DNA of 64,000 nucleotides from Mameliella sp. MMSF_3455. GTDB taxonomy: Bacteria > Pseudomonadota > Alphaproteobacteria > Rhodobacterales > Rhodobacteraceae. A program made the translations under genes and the position numbers. The stretch lies in the NCBI RefSeq assembly GCF_030733205.1, contig NZ_JASHJL010000003.1, forward strand, positions 166,564 through 230,563, in the 5' to 3' direction. Numbering within the stretch: position 1 is the first letter of the stretch; each line of letters opens with the position of its first letter. This document shows positions 1 to 8,500 of the stretch, piece after piece. The notes beneath the pieces were generated by a model, which did not search any database, was not told the origin of the DNA, and saw only the letters and a list, made by a program, of their open reading frames with translations.

Positions 1-265
1 TCTGGCCCGGGGCCTCGACCCGGACCAGGTCCAGTCCGCGTTCCTGCAAGAGACGCTCCAACGCCGCGCCATTGGCACCGCCCAGGGCCACCAGCGCGCG
101 GGCATGGCCGCCCAGTTGCACCACCGCACGGGCCACGTTGACGCCGCCTCCGCCGGGTTCCGCCGTTTCCGGCCCACAGCGCAGCTTTGGCCCCGGCGAG
201 ACGCTGGGACAGGAGGTGGCGAGGTCAAGCGCGGGGTTCAAGGTGACGGTGAGAATCTCTGTCAT
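1..265 (-). CDS. PfkB-family sugar kinase (phosphofructokinase-like), partial
   Basis: N-terminal 88 residues of a PfkB/ribokinase-fold kinase; the rest lies beyond the left edge. The start gives MTEILTVTLNPALDLAT; the TLNPALD opening is typical of the 1-phosphofructokinase/tagatose-6-phosphate kinase/PfkB isozyme subgroup. The glycine-rich sugar-binding stretch PGGGGVNVARA follows at about residues 37-47. Expected role is ATP-dependent phosphorylation of a sugar phosphate in the cytoplasm. It is divergent from gltX with a 162-base gap. A TGCTAG hexamer on this strand (312-317) lies about 47 bases upstream of the start and may be part of its promoter. The exact substrate cannot be decided from the visible part. 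Confidence 0.85.
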   Translation of the reverse strand, partial: MTEILTVTLNPALDLATSCPSVSPGPKLRCGPETAEPGGGGVNVARAVVQLGGHARALVALGGANGAALERLLQERGLDLVRVEAPGQ

Positions 266-427
266 GGGCGCGGTTCCTTTGGCGGCGCGTTCGGGGCCAC
301 GGACCCCTTGCCTAGCATCGAGGCGGAATGCGGACCAGCATCACCGCGCATCGCGCCGTGACATGCGCGGGAACTGGACAAATCCCGCGCCTTGTGAAAA
401 CACGCCGCCCTGACAGGAGGCCACGTC

Positions 428-1762
428 ATGACCGTCACCCGCTTTGCGCCCTCGCCCACCGGATATATCCATGTCGGGAACCTGCGCACCGCGCTTTTCA
501 ACTACCTGATCGCCCGCAAGAGCGGCGGTGAGTTCGTGCTGCGCATCGACGACACCGACCCGGAGCGGTCGAAAGAGGAATACGTCGACGCAATCAAGCA
601 GGACCTGGAATGGCTGGGTCTGACCTGGGACCGGATCGAGCGCCAGTCGCAGCGGCTGGACCGCTACGAAGCCGCGGCGGAGAAGTTGCGCGAGATGGGC
701 CGGTTCTACGAGGCTTGGGAAACCCCGACCGAACTGGACCTCAAGCGCAAGAAGCAGCTGAACATGGGCAAGCCGCCGGTCTATGACCGCGCGGCGCTGG
801 GTCTGTCCGATGAGGAAAAAGCCGCGCTGCGCACCGAGCGCGGGGACGGCGTCTGGCGGTTCAAGCTCGATCATGAGCGCATCACCTGGGAGGACGGTAT
901 CCTGGGCGAGGTCTCGATCGACGCGGCCAGCGTGTCGGACCCGGTGCTGATCCGCGCCGACGGGCAGTTCCTCTATACCCTGGCCTCGGTCGTCGACGAC
1001 ATGGAAATGGGCATCACGAACGTGGTGCGCGGCAATGACCACGTCACCAATACCGCGACGCAGATCCAGATGATCCGCGCGCTGGGCGGCGAGCCGCCCG
1101 CCTTTGCCCATCATTCGCTGCTGACCGGGCCGCAGGGGGAATCGTTGTCGAAACGGTTGGGTACGCTGGCCCTGCGCGACCTGCGCGAGAACGGGGTCGA
1201 ACCCGAGGCGCTGCTGAGTCTGATGGCACGGCTGGGCTCGTCGCAGCCCGTCGAGTTGCGGCTTTCCCTTGACGAGATCGCCGATGGATTCGAGCTGGAA
1301 CAGTTCGGCTCGGCCCCGACCAAGTTCGACGTCGAGGACCTGTACCCGCTGACCGCGAAAAAGCTGCATGGTCTGGAGCTGGAGGCGGTGGCCGACGAAG
1401 TCCGCGCGCTGGGCGTGCCGGACGACAAGGCGGCGGCCTTCTGGAACGTGGTGCGCGAGAACATCACCACCCGCAAGGAGATGGCGGGATGGTGGGCACT
1501 GTTCCGTGATGGGGCAGAGCCGCTGGTGGACGAGGAAGACCGCGAGTTCGTGGCCCAAGCCTTTGGCATGTTGGGCGAGCCGCCCTATGACGCGGAAACC
1601 TGGGGCAACTGGACCACGGCGGTAAAGGAGGCCACGGGGCGCAAAGGCAAGAAACTGTTCATGCCGCTGCGCAAGGCGGTGACGGGCCTGCAGCGCGGGC
1701 CGGAAATGGCCGAGGTGATGCCGCTGATGCAGGTCAAGCCGGGCGGCAAACCCGGGGCGTAA
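428..1762 (+). CDS. gltX: Glutamyl-tRNA synthetase
   Basis: Class I aminoacyl-tRNA synthetase of 444 residues that charges tRNA-Glu (or tRNA-Gln in a non-discriminating system). The HIGH-type motif is HVGN at residues 15-18 after FAPSPTG, and the KMSKS-type loop is LSKR at 240-243. The FVLRIDDTDPERS stretch near residue 36 is diagnostic of the Glx subfamily. The region after FYEAWETP lacks the cysteine pair seen in zinc-binding GluRS. At 444 residues it is a little shorter than most GluRS (about 460-500). An AGGAGG ribosome-binding site lies 9 bases before the ATG. Many Rhodobacteraceae carry two GluRS genes, so this may be one of a pair; that cannot be judged here. The gene is followed by intergenic repeat copy A. 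Confidence 0.96.
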   Translation: MTVTRFAPSPTGYIHVGNLRTALFNYLIARKSGGEFVLRIDDTDPERSKEEYVDAIKQDLEWLGLTWDRIERQSQRLDRYEAAAEKLREMGRFYEAWETPTELDLKRKKQLNMGKPPVYDRAALGLSDEEKAALRTERGDGVWRFKLDHERITWEDGILGEVSIDAASVSDPVLIRADGQFLYTLASVVDDMEMGITNVVRGNDHVTNTATQIQMIRALGGEPPAFAHHSLLTGPQGESLSKRLGTLALRDLRENGVEPEALLSLMARLGSSQPVELRLSLDEIADGFELEQFGSAPTKFDVEDLYPLTAKKLHGLELEAVADEVRALGVPDDKAAAFWNVVRENITTRKEMAGWWALFRDGAEPLVDEEDREFVAQAFGMLGEPPYDAETWGNWTTAVKEATGRKGKKLFMPLRKAVTGLQRGPEMAEVMPLMQVKPGGKPGA

Positions 1763-1793
1763 GACCCGCCCGCGCTTTCTTGGAGCGGTTGGA

Positions 1794-1853
1794 GGGGGCG
1801 CTGCCCCCGCGCCTTCGGCGCCCCTCGGAGGTATTTTCAGCCCAAAGAAGACA
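1794..1853 (+). repeat. Intergenic repeat copy A (hairpins plus GGAGGTATTTT core)
   Basis: GGGGGC-GCT-GCCCCC (1794-1808) and GCGCC-TTC-GGCGC (1809-1821) form two adjacent hairpins. They are followed by CCCCTCGGAGGTATTTTCAG and an AAAGAAG tail. The same arrangement, always in + orientation, is found at 4834-4906, 37718-37783 and 41745-41812. This copy lies between the convergent ends of gltX and the cyclotransferase-like gene, where it could act as a terminator. It is short and non-coding. Confidence 0.65.
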
Positions 1854-1872
1854 GTCCGGGTCCGCCTCAGGC

Positions 1873-2439
1873 TCAGGCGGCGGCGATGATTCGGCTACCG
1901 AGGGCGTCGAGGCCCGCATCCGTCAGGGTGCGGATTTCGTCCGTCAGGGGACGGGCGCGGGCATAGCGCGGCGCGGCGCGGTCGTCGAGGATCGGCGCCT
2001 GCCAGCCCAGGGTTGACCCGAAGAACTGTGCCGGGCCGCCGGGGCCGTATTCCGCGAGGTAGCCGGCAACCACCACGTCGAGATAGCTGAGCAGGATCGG
2101 GTTCTCCGGGCCCGGATCGCTGTGGCGGTCAGGGTCGATCGCATAGACGACGACGGCACGCGCGTCGCTGCCATGGGTCAGGCTTTGGGTGGCGTCGTGA
2201 CGATCGTAGGCGCCTTCGCGACGGTCGAGTTCGGCCCAGCTGTCGCCGGGCACCGGGGCGATCAGGCCGTCGATATGGGCGTCCGGGTCGCGGACGGCGG
2301 TCAGATAGCACAGCGCCCGATCGGGTACCGCGCGCCAGGCGCGGCGCCAGCCGTGCAGGCGGGCGCGGTGTGCGGGGGAGTGTTCATGGGTCGTGCGGTT
2401 TACCAGCGACCCGTAGCCAAAGAAATATACATGCTCCAT
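1873..2439 (-). CDS. Gamma-glutamylcyclotransferase family protein
   Basis: A 188-residue protein opening with MEHVYFFGYGSLVN. The (F)GYGSL loop binds the gamma-glutamyl group in the GGCT/ChaC/AIG2 fold. Family members cyclise gamma-glutamyl peptides or degrade glutathione in the cytoplasm. A candidate catalytic glutamate lies in the LDRREGAYDR segment, where this fold has its acid residue. The length fits a single-domain GGCT-like protein, and it lacks the full ChaC signature, so the substrate is open. It is convergent with gltX and divergent from the Rrf2 regulator; the FNR-like box at 2460-2473 lies in the shared upstream region and could serve either gene. Confidence 0.8.
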   Translation of the reverse strand: MEHVYFFGYGSLVNRTTHEHSPAHRARLHGWRRAWRAVPDRALCYLTAVRDPDAHIDGLIAPVPGDSWAELDRREGAYDRHDATQSLTHGSDARAVVVYAIDPDRHSDPGPENPILLSYLDVVVAGYLAEYGPGGPAQFFGSTLGWQAPILDDRAAPRYARARPLTDEIRTLTDAGLDALGSRIIAAA

Positions 2440-2459
2440 GTGCGAAATATTCGCCGGTT

Positions 2460-2473
2460 TTGACGCATGTCAA
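2460..2473. promoter_or_regulatory. FNR/CRP-superfamily box TTGACGCATGTCAA
   Basis: A perfect inverted repeat TTGAC-N4-GTCAA, close to the FNR/FnrL/Dnr consensus TTGAT-N4-ATCAA. It sits between the divergent cyclotransferase-like gene and the Rrf2 regulator. Its centre (2466.5) would be at -41.5 of a rightward transcript starting near 2508, the usual class II activation geometry, and the Rrf2 ATG at 2533 fits that. Oxygen- or NO-responsive control of the regulator is an inference. Confidence 0.6.
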
Positions 2474-2532
2474 ACCCGGAAGCCCCGCATCGTGCCAAAT
2501 AGGTGTCTGATCAATGTATTTTGGAGATCCGC

Positions 2533-3009
2533 ATGCGGGTGACGAAAAGAACCAATATCGCGATGCGCGTGCTGATGTATTGCGCCGCGAACCCGGGGCG
2601 GCTTGTTACCAAGCACGAGATCGCCCAACGCTGCAACGCCTCGGAAAATCACCTTGCGCAGGTCATCAACCAGTTGGCGCAGATGGGATTCCTGCACACG
2701 CAGCGGGGGCGCAACGGCGGGTTGGAACTGGGCCGACCGGCAAAGGACATCGTCATCGGCGAGATTTTCCGCGCGCTGGAACAGCCGGTCCCGCTGGCCG
2801 AGTGTTTTGCCGACGTGGACAACACCTGTCCGTTGATTGATGCCTGCCGGTTGCGCAGCGCGCTGACCCGTGCCGCCAATGCGTTTTACGAGACTCTGGA
2901 CCCGATCACGCTGGATTCGCTGGTCTGTGACAACGCTGCGCTGATGAACATCATCTCGGGCGATGGATGCGGCGCGGGGCGGCTTGTAAACGCGGGGCCG
3001 ATGGACTAG
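2533..3009 (+). CDS. Rrf2-family Fe-S transcriptional regulator (NsrR/RirA-like)
   Basis: A winged-helix regulator of 158 residues from the ATG at 2533, chosen because GGAG lies just upstream and MRxTKxTNxAxRVLMY is the usual Rrf2 beginning. A frame extending ten codons further upstream has no good ribosome-binding site. Helix-turn-helix features SENHLAQVINQL and RGRNGG are present. Three cysteines at 91, 99 and 105 (C-x7-C-x5-C) match the Fe-S ligand spacing known for Bacillus NsrR and rhizobial RirA, and differ from the IscR spacing. It therefore probably binds an Fe-S cluster and senses NO or iron. The upstream FNR-like box favours an NO/oxygen circuit. NsrR and RirA cannot be separated from sequence reading alone. 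Confidence 0.88.
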   Translation: MRVTKRTNIAMRVLMYCAANPGRLVTKHEIAQRCNASENHLAQVINQLAQMGFLHTQRGRNGGLELGRPAKDIVIGEIFRALEQPVPLAECFADVDNTCPLIDACRLRSALTRAANAFYETLDPITLDSLVCDNAALMNIISGDGCGAGRLVNAGPMD

Positions 3010-3021
3010 CGTCTGCTCATC

Positions 3022-3190
3022 TTCGACGGGAGAACCGGGGAGGGCCCAGGCCCGGAGCCGGTGCCGAAGGCGCAACCGCCCCGGAAACGCTCAGGCCGCA
3101 TGGACCGCGAAGAGGCAAGACTCTGGAGAGAGGCGTCGGATTGGCGTCCGCCGAAGGGATAACGATCTCAGGCCAAAGGACAGAGGGGGC
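3022..3190 (+). promoter_or_regulatory. Tandem glycine riboswitch
   Basis: Two consecutive glycine aptamers precede gcvT. Aptamer 1 (about 3022-3109) runs from CGGGAGAACC through GTGCCGAAGGCGCAACC to ACGCTCAGGCCGCATGGACCG. Aptamer 2 (about 3121-3190) runs from CTCTGGAGAGA through CGCCGAAGGGATAACGA to ATCTCAGGCCAAAGGACAGAG. The GCCGAAGG, CUCAGGC-AA-GGACAG blocks are the conserved cores of this RNA class. In the family, glycine binding turns on glycine-cleavage genes, which is exactly the downstream operon. The expression platform probably lies in 3191-3261, a GC-rich stretch before the gcvT ribosome-binding site. Confidence 0.93.
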
Positions 3191-3261
3191 AGTGGGGCTG
3201 CGGAATTGGTCCGCGGCGGAACTGCCCGGACGCCGTGCGCGTCATGGGCGAAGGGGAGCGC

Positions 3262-4392
3262 ATGACGGACGAGCCGACCGAGCTGAAGACAACCGTTCTG
3301 AACGAGCTGCACCACGCGCGCGGCGCGAAGATGGTGGGATTCGCCGGCTACGAGATGCCGGTACAGTACAAGCTGGGCGTTCTGAAAGAGCATCTGCACA
3401 CTCGGAACAAGGCCGGGTTGTTCGACGTCAGCCACATGGGGCAGGTGATCCTGCGCGGGCCGAACCTGGCCGAAGCGCTGGAACGGCTGGTGCCGGTGGA
3501 TGTGGCGGGACTGGCCGAGGGACGTCAGAGATATGCCTTCTTTACCAATGACGCGGGAGGGATCGAGGACGATCTGATGATTGCCAACCGCGGCGATCAT
3601 CTGTTCGTGGTGGTCAACGCCGCCTGCAAGGAAGCCGATGTGGCGCGGATGCGCGCGGCGCTGGAGCCGGGCGGCATCACCGTGAAACTGCTGGAAAATC
3701 GTGCGCTTGTCGCGCTACAGGGGCCCGAGGCCGAGGATGTGCTGGCCGAGCATTGCCCCGCCGTGCGTGACATGCGTTTCATGGATGTCGAGACGTTGCC
3801 CATCGCGGGCGCGGAATGCTGGGTCTCGCGGTCGGGCTATACCGGCGAGGATGGCTTTGAGATCTCGGTGCCAAACGTGGCGGCCGTGGATCTGGTGAAA
3901 TCGCTGCTGTCGGATGCCCGGGTGGAACCCATCGGGCTGGGCGCGCGCGACAGCCTGCGGCTGGAAGCGGGTCTGTGCCTGTACGGGCAGGACCTGGACC
4001 CGGGAACCTCGCCGGTCGAGGCGGGTCTGACATGGGCGATCCAGAAGGTCCGCCGCGCGGATGGCGCGCGCGCAGGCGGTTATCCGGGCGCGGAACGTGT
4101 GGAGCGGGAGATCGCCGAGGGTCCGGCGCGCAAGCGCGTGGGCCTGCGCCCCGAGGGCCGGGCGCCGATGCGCGCGGGCGTGGTCCTGTATGATGCCGAG
4201 GAGGGCGGGGCCGAGGTCGGCGCCGTGACCTCGGGTGGCTTCGGCCCCTCGGTCGAGGGGCCGGTGGCCATGGGATATGTGTCCGCGCGATGCGCAACAG
4301 AGGGCACGGCCCTCTGGGGCGAGCTGCGCGGCAAGAGGGTTCCGGTGCGGGTGGCAAAGCTGCCCTTCGTACCGGCTGGGTTCAAACGGTGA
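3262..4392 (+). CDS. gcvT: Glycine cleavage system T protein (aminomethyltransferase)
   Basis: A 376-residue T protein that takes the aminomethyl group from lipoyl-GcvH and passes the one-carbon unit to tetrahydrofolate, releasing ammonia. The ATG at 3262 has AGGGGAG 6 bases upstream; a GTG at 3235 and an ATG at 3244 in frame lack such a site. Family landmarks are FAGYEMPVQY near residue 25, FDVSHMGQ, SRSGYTGEDGFE and LGARDSLRLEAGLCLYG. The length is normal for the family. It is the first gene of a gcvT-gcvH-gcvP operon under the glycine riboswitch, with only 15 bases to gcvH. Confidence 0.96.
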   Translation: MTDEPTELKTTVLNELHHARGAKMVGFAGYEMPVQYKLGVLKEHLHTRNKAGLFDVSHMGQVILRGPNLAEALERLVPVDVAGLAEGRQRYAFFTNDAGGIEDDLMIANRGDHLFVVVNAACKEADVARMRAALEPGGITVKLLENRALVALQGPEAEDVLAEHCPAVRDMRFMDVETLPIAGAECWVSRSGYTGEDGFEISVPNVAAVDLVKSLLSDARVEPIGLGARDSLRLEAGLCLYGQDLDPGTSPVEAGLTWAIQKVRRADGARAGGYPGAERVEREIAEGPARKRVGLRPEGRAPMRAGVVLYDAEEGGAEVGAVTSGGFGPSVEGPVAMGYVSARCATEGTALWGELRGKRVPVRVAKLPFVPAGFKR

Positions 4393-4407
4393 AACAGGGA
4401 GACTTAC

Positions 4408-4767
4408 ATGAAATTCACCGAGGAACATGAATGGCTGCTGGTCGAGGGTGACCTGGTCGTCGTGGGCATCACCAATCACGCGGCGGAACAGTTGGGCGAT
4501 ATCGTCTTTGTCGAACTGCCCGATGAAGGCCGCGAGGTCACCAAGGACGAGGAAGTCGTGGTGATCGAATCGGTCAAGGCCGCCTCTGACATCCTGGCAC
4601 CGCTGGACGGCGAGATCGTCGAGGTGAACGAACCCATCGTCGAGGAGCCGGGCAAGATCAACGAGGACCCCGAGGGCGAGGCCTGGTTCTTCAAGATGAA
4701 GGTCGAGGACCTGTCGGCGCTGGACGACCTGATGGACGAGAAGGCCTACAAGGACTTCATTTCGTGA
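4408..4767 (+). CDS. gcvH: Glycine cleavage system H protein
   Basis: A 119-residue lipoyl carrier that shuttles the aminomethyl group between the P and T proteins. The lipoylation site is K57 in the conserved ESVKAASD motif. The beginning KFTEEHEWL and the end DEKAYKDFIS are typical. Full length, with an AGGGAGA ribosome-binding site. It is separated from gcvP by a 147-base spacer that carries a hairpin (GTGTCG-CGGG-CGACAC, 4810-4825) and repeat copy B, so P may be expressed at a different level from T and H. Confidence 0.97.
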   Translation: MKFTEEHEWLLVEGDLVVVGITNHAAEQLGDIVFVELPDEGREVTKDEEVVVIESVKAASDILAPLDGEIVEVNEPIVEEPGKINEDPEGEAWFFKMKVEDLSALDDLMDEKAYKDFIS

Positions 4768-4833
4768 GCGCGGCGGCGGGGTAAAACCCGCCCTGTGCCA
4801 TCGCCTGCCGTGTCGCGGGCGACACCCGGGGCA

Positions 4834-4906
4834 GGGGGCGCCGCCCCCTCCTGGCCGGACGGCCGATTCACCCCCCGGGAGTATTTTTGCCAAGAAGTAG
4901 CCCGGG
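4834..4906 (+). repeat. Intergenic repeat copy B, inside the gcv operon
   Basis: GGGGGC-GCC-GCCCCC hairpin (4834-4848), then CCCCCCGGGAGTATTTTTGC and an AAGAAGTAGCCCGGGAG tail. It matches copies A, C and D in order and orientation. Its 3' end supplies the GGGAG that appears to be the ribosome-binding site of gcvP (ATG 4915). It therefore lies in the transcribed spacer of a riboswitch-controlled operon, so it is not simply a terminator at an operon end. Confidence 0.7.
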
Positions 4907-4914
4907 AGCGGTGC

Positions 4915-7761
4915 ATGACCTACGAGCCCATCGACTATCTTCCCTATGATTTTGCCAACCGGCGCCACATCGGCCCCTCGCCCGAGGAAATGGCGAGCAT
5001 GTTCAACGTGCTGGGTGTTTCGGGGCTGGATCAACTGGTGGACGAAACGGTGCCCAAGGCGATCCGGCAGGAAACGCCGCTGGATTTCGGCAAGCCGCTG
5101 TCCGAGCGCGAGCTGATCTACCGGATGCGCGAGGTTGCCTCCAAGAACAGGGTGCTGACCTCGCTCATCGGGCAGGGTTATCACGGCACGGTGACGCCGC
5201 CGGCGATTCAGCGCAACATCCTGGAAAACCCCGCCTGGTACACCGCCTATACGCCCTACCAGCCCGAGATCAGCCAGGGCCGGCTAGAGGCGCTGTTGAA
5301 CTTCCAGACCATGATCTGCGACCTGACGGGGCTGGAGATCGCCAATGCCTCGTTGCTGGACGAGGCGACCGCCTGCGCCGAGGCGATGACCATGGCGCAG
5401 CGGGTGGCGAAATCCAAGGCCAACGCCTTTTTCGTCGACGAGAACTGTCACCCGCAGAACATCGCGGTGATGAAGACCCGCGCCGAACCGCTGGGGATCG
5501 AGGTGATCGTCGGTGCGCCAGAGGCGTTGGAGGCTGACAAGGTGTTCGGTGCAATCTTCCAGTATCCCGGCACCTACGGTCACTTGCGGGACTTCACCGC
5601 AGAGATGGAGGCCTTGCATGGCGCCAAGGCGGTGGGGATCGTCAGCGCCGATCCACTGTCGCTTTGCCTGCTGAAGGAACCGGGCGCGATGGGGGCGGAT
5701 ATTGCCGTCGGTTCGACCCAGCGTTTTGGCGTGCCCGTGGGCTATGGCGGGCCGCATGCGGCCTACATGGCCTGCAAGGACGCGATGAAACGCTCGATGC
5801 CGGGGCGGATCGTCGGTGTTTCTGTCGACAGCCACGGCAACCGCGCCTACCGGCTGTCGTTGCAGACCCGCGAACAGCACATCCGGCGCGAAAAGGCGAC
5901 ATCGAACGTCTGCACGGCGCAGGCGCTGCTGGCGGTCATGGCCGGATTCTACGCGGTGTTCCACGGGCCCAAGGGGCTGCGCGCCATTGCGCAGCGTATC
6001 CACCGCAAGACCGTGCGCCTTGCCAAGGGGCTTGAGGCGGCGGGCTTCAAGGTGGAACCGACCGAGTTCTTCGACACGATCACCGTGGACGTGGGCCTGT
6101 TGCAGCGCGGTGTCCTGCAGGCCGCCGTTCAGCAGGGGCTGAACCTGCGCCGCGTGGGCAAGACCCGTGTCGGCATCACGCTGGACGAACGCACCCGGCC
6201 CTCGACCATCGAGGCGGTCTGGCGCGCCTTCGGTCTGGTGAAAAAGGATGATCCGGCGGAGTCCGAGTACCGCCTGCCCGAGGCGCTGATCCGGCAGAGC
6301 ACCTACCTGGAACATGACGTGTTCCACATGAACCGGGCCGAGACCGAGATGATGCGCTACATGCGTCGCCTGGCCGACCGTGACCTGGCGCTGGACCGGG
6401 CGATGATCCCGCTGGGGTCCTGCACGATGAAGCTGAACTCGGCCGCCGAGATGATGCCGGTCAGCTGGCGCGAGTTCTCGATGATTCACCCCTATGCGCC
6501 CAAGGACCAGGCGCGGGGGTATGCCGAACTGATCGAGAACCTGAACACCAAGCTGTGCCAGATCACCGGCTATGACGCGATTTCCATGCAGCCCAATTCC
6601 GGCGCGCAGGGGGAATACGCGGGCCTGCTGACGATCCGGCGCTGGCAGATGGATCGGGGGGAGGGGCAGCGCAACGTCTGCCTGATCCCGGTCAACGCGC
6701 ATGGCACCAACCCGGCCTCGGCGCAGATGGTCGGCTGGAAGGTCGTGGCGGTGAAATGCGACGCTTTGGGGTCTATCGACGTGGAGGATTTCCGCGCCAA
6801 GGCCGAGAAGCATTCGGATGCGCTGGCGGCCTGCATGATCACCTATCCGTCCACGCATGGCGTGTTCGAGGAGACGGTGAAAGAGGTCTGCGCGATCACC
6901 CACGAACACGGTGGGCAGGTCTATATCGACGGGGCCAACATGAATGCGATGGTGGGCCTGTCGCGTCCGGGCGATCTGGGCGGGGACGTCAGTCACCTGA
7001 ACCTGCACAAGACGTTCTGCATTCCGCACGGCGGCGGCGGCCCCGGCATGGGGCCGATCGGGGTCAAGGAACACCTTGTCCCGCATCTGCCCGGCAACCC
7101 GCTGGAGGCAGAGGGCGGGGCGGTCAGCGCGGCGTCTTTCGGGTCTCCGTCCCTGTTGCCGATCAGCTGGGCCTACTGCCTGATGATGGGCGGCAGCGGG
7201 CTGACGCAGGCGACTCGAGTGGCGATCCTGAACGCCAACTACATCGCCAAGCGGCTGGAAGGAGCCTATGATGTGCTTTACCGCGGGTCGAACGGCTGGG
7301 TGGCGCATGAATGCATCATCGACACGCGGCCTTTCGAGAAATCGGCGGGCGTGACGGTCGAAGACATCGCCAAACGGTTGATGGATGCCGGGTTCCACGC
7401 GCCGACCATGAGCTGGCCGGTGGCGGGCACGCTGATGGTGGAGCCGACGGAGAGCGAGACCAAGGCCGAGCTGGACCGCTTCTGCGATGCGATGCTGGCT
7501 ATCCGCGAGGAAATCCGGGCCATCGAGAATGGCGACATGGACCGGGAACAGAACCCGCTGAAGCTGGCGCCGCACACGATGGAGGATCTCGTGCGTGACT
7601 GGGATCGTCCCTATAGCCGCGAGCAGGGCTGTTTCCCGCCGGGTGCCTTCCGTGTCGACAAGTACTGGCCGCCGGTGAACCGGGTCGACAACGTCTATGG
7701 TGACCGTCACCTGATCTGCACTTGCCCGCCGATGAGCGACTACGCCGAGGCCGCGGAATAG
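4915..7761 (+). CDS. gcvP: Glycine dehydrogenase (decarboxylating), P protein
   Basis: A 948-residue single-chain P protein, pyridoxal-phosphate dependent, that decarboxylates glycine and loads the residual aminomethyl group onto GcvH. The ATG at 4915 gives [22 protein letters not shown]; translation from further upstream would run through the repeat element and is rejected. The N-terminal half carries RHIGP and the PLP-like fold copy. The C-terminal half carries the PLP lysine K699 in [18 protein letters not shown]. Full length for a fused alpha-alpha type enzyme. It is followed by a strong hairpin at 7786-7815. Confidence 0.97.
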   Translation: MTYEPIDYLPYDFANRRHIGPSPEEMASMFNVLGVSGLDQLVDETVPKAIRQETPLDFGKPLSERELIYRMREVASKNRVLTSLIGQGYHGTVTPPAIQRNILENPAWYTAYTPYQPEISQGRLEALLNFQTMICDLTGLEIANASLLDEATACAEAMTMAQRVAKSKANAFFVDENCHPQNIAVMKTRAEPLGIEVIVGAPEALEADKVFGAIFQYPGTYGHLRDFTAEMEALHGAKAVGIVSADPLSLCLLKEPGAMGADIAVGSTQRFGVPVGYGGPHAAYMACKDAMKRSMPGRIVGVSVDSHGNRAYRLSLQTREQHIRREKATSNVCTAQALLAVMAGFYAVFHGPKGLRAIAQRIHRKTVRLAKGLEAAGFKVEPTEFFDTITVDVGLLQRGVLQAAVQQGLNLRRVGKTRVGITLDERTRPSTIEAVWRAFGLVKKDDPAESEYRLPEALIRQSTYLEHDVFHMNRAETEMMRYMRRLADRDLALDRAMIPLGSCTMKLNSAAEMMPVSWREFSMIHPYAPKDQARGYAELIENLNTKLCQITGYDAISMQPNSGAQGEYAGLLTIRRWQMDRGEGQRNVCLIPVNAHGTNPASAQMVGWKVVAVKCDALGSIDVEDFRAKAEKHSDALAACMITYPSTHGVFEETVKEVCAITHEHGGQVYIDGANMNAMVGLSRPGDLGGDVSHLNLHKTFCIPHGGGGPGMGPIGVKEHLVPHLPGNPLEAEGGAVSAASFGSPSLLPISWAYCLMMGGSGLTQATRVAILNANYIAKRLEGAYDVLYRGSNGWVAHECIIDTRPFEKSAGVTVEDIAKRLMDAGFHAPTMSWPVAGTLMVEPTESETKAELDRFCDAMLAIREEIRAIENGDMDREQNPLKLAPHTMEDLVRDWDRPYSREQGCFPPGAFRVDKYWPPVNRVDNVYGDRHLICTCPPMSDYAEAAE

Positions 7762-7785
7762 GCGGGGCGAGCCGTTGCACGAAAG

Positions 7786-7815
7786 AATGCCCTCGCAGGG
7801 GACTGCGAGGGCATT
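7786..7815. terminator. Hairpin terminator between gcvP and GST genes
   Basis: A perfect 13-base-pair stem AATGCCCTCGCAG/CTGCGAGGGCATT with a GGGA loop. The genes are convergent. The minus-strand side is followed by TTCTTTCG and the plus side by GTCGTTTG, so it probably works in both directions, though neither side has a long U run. Confidence 0.8.
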
Positions 7816-7827
7816 GTCGTTTGTGGA

Positions 7828-8436
7828 TTAGACTATCAAGTCCGCGCTTTCACGCTCCGCCACCATCTTCAACGCGGGGCGATTGGCACAGCGATCCAGC
7901 CACGCTGTGACGGCGGGGTTGTCGGGCGCGGCGTCGGGCAGCCATTGAAAGGGGCTGGACAGCAGTAGGTCCACCGCCGAATAATCCTCGCCCAAGAGGT
8001 AGGGCTGGCCGTCCAGTGCCTCTGCCAGCCGCGCCACAACGGTTTTCATGTCGCGGAAGGTCGTCTGCACGATGGGATGGTCGATCCCGGCCCAGTCGAG
8101 GACAAGCAGCGGCTCCATCACGCCCTGGTAGTAGAACAACCAGCTGAGGAAGGCCCCGCGCTGGGGATGTCCGACGGGGCGACCAAGACCGGCATCGGGA
8201 AACCTGTCGGTCAGGTAGGCGATGATGGCGCCGCGTTCGCGCACGCTGTCCGTGCCGTCTGTCAGGTAAGGCACCTTCTTTTCGGGGTGGCGGTTCTGCG
8301 GGTCCGGTGCGCCGCTGCCATCGCCGCGGGCGACAGTGACCTCGATAACTTCAACCTGGTCGGCGATGCCCATCTCCTCGATCAGCGCCATGATGGAGGT
8401 CGAGCGGGAATGCGGGGCGTGGAAAAGCTTGAGCAT
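7828..8436 (-). CDS. Glutathione S-transferase family protein
   Basis: A 202-residue cytosolic GST-fold protein. The N-terminal thioredoxin-like domain begins MLKLFHAPHSRSTSIMALIEEMG; the expected glutathione-contact residue is a Ser of HSRST. KKVPYLTDG gives the cis-proline (VP) turn and SVRERGAIIAYL the usual gamma-glutamyl contact region. The C-terminal helical domain contains YLLGEDYSAVDLLLSSPFQW, which holds the conserved Asp N-cap. The substrate is unknown. It is divergent from a YafY-type regulator, with a palindrome at 8483-8499 in the 64-base gap, so it is probably that regulator's target. Confidence 0.88.
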   Translation of the reverse strand: MLKLFHAPHSRSTSIMALIEEMGIADQVEVIEVTVARGDGSGAPDPQNRHPEKKVPYLTDGTDSVRERGAIIAYLTDRFPDAGLGRPVGHPQRGAFLSWLFYYQGVMEPLLVLDWAGIDHPIVQTTFRDMKTVVARLAEALDGQPYLLGEDYSAVDLLLSSPFQWLPDAAPDNPAVTAWLDRCANRPALKMVAERESADLIV

Positions 8437-8482
8437 GGGTTTCTCCTGTTACTCGGGAATGCCTTGCCTTAACGGCCGCCTC

Positions 8483-8499
8483 CTGACAGATGCTGTCAG
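8483..8499. promoter_or_regulatory. Putative operator CTGACAG-ATG-CTGTCAG
   Basis: A perfect 7-base inverted repeat with a 3-base spacer between divergent GST and YafY-type genes, ending one base before the regulator's ATG. A regulator bound here would cover its own start region and could also block the GST promoter. Autoregulation is inferred from position and symmetry only. Confidence 0.6.
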
Positions 8500-8500
8500 C

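Noticed and set aside
5284..7710. An 808-codon open frame antisense to gcvP
   Set aside because: A mirror of codon bias in gcvP; no recognisable domains or start signal.
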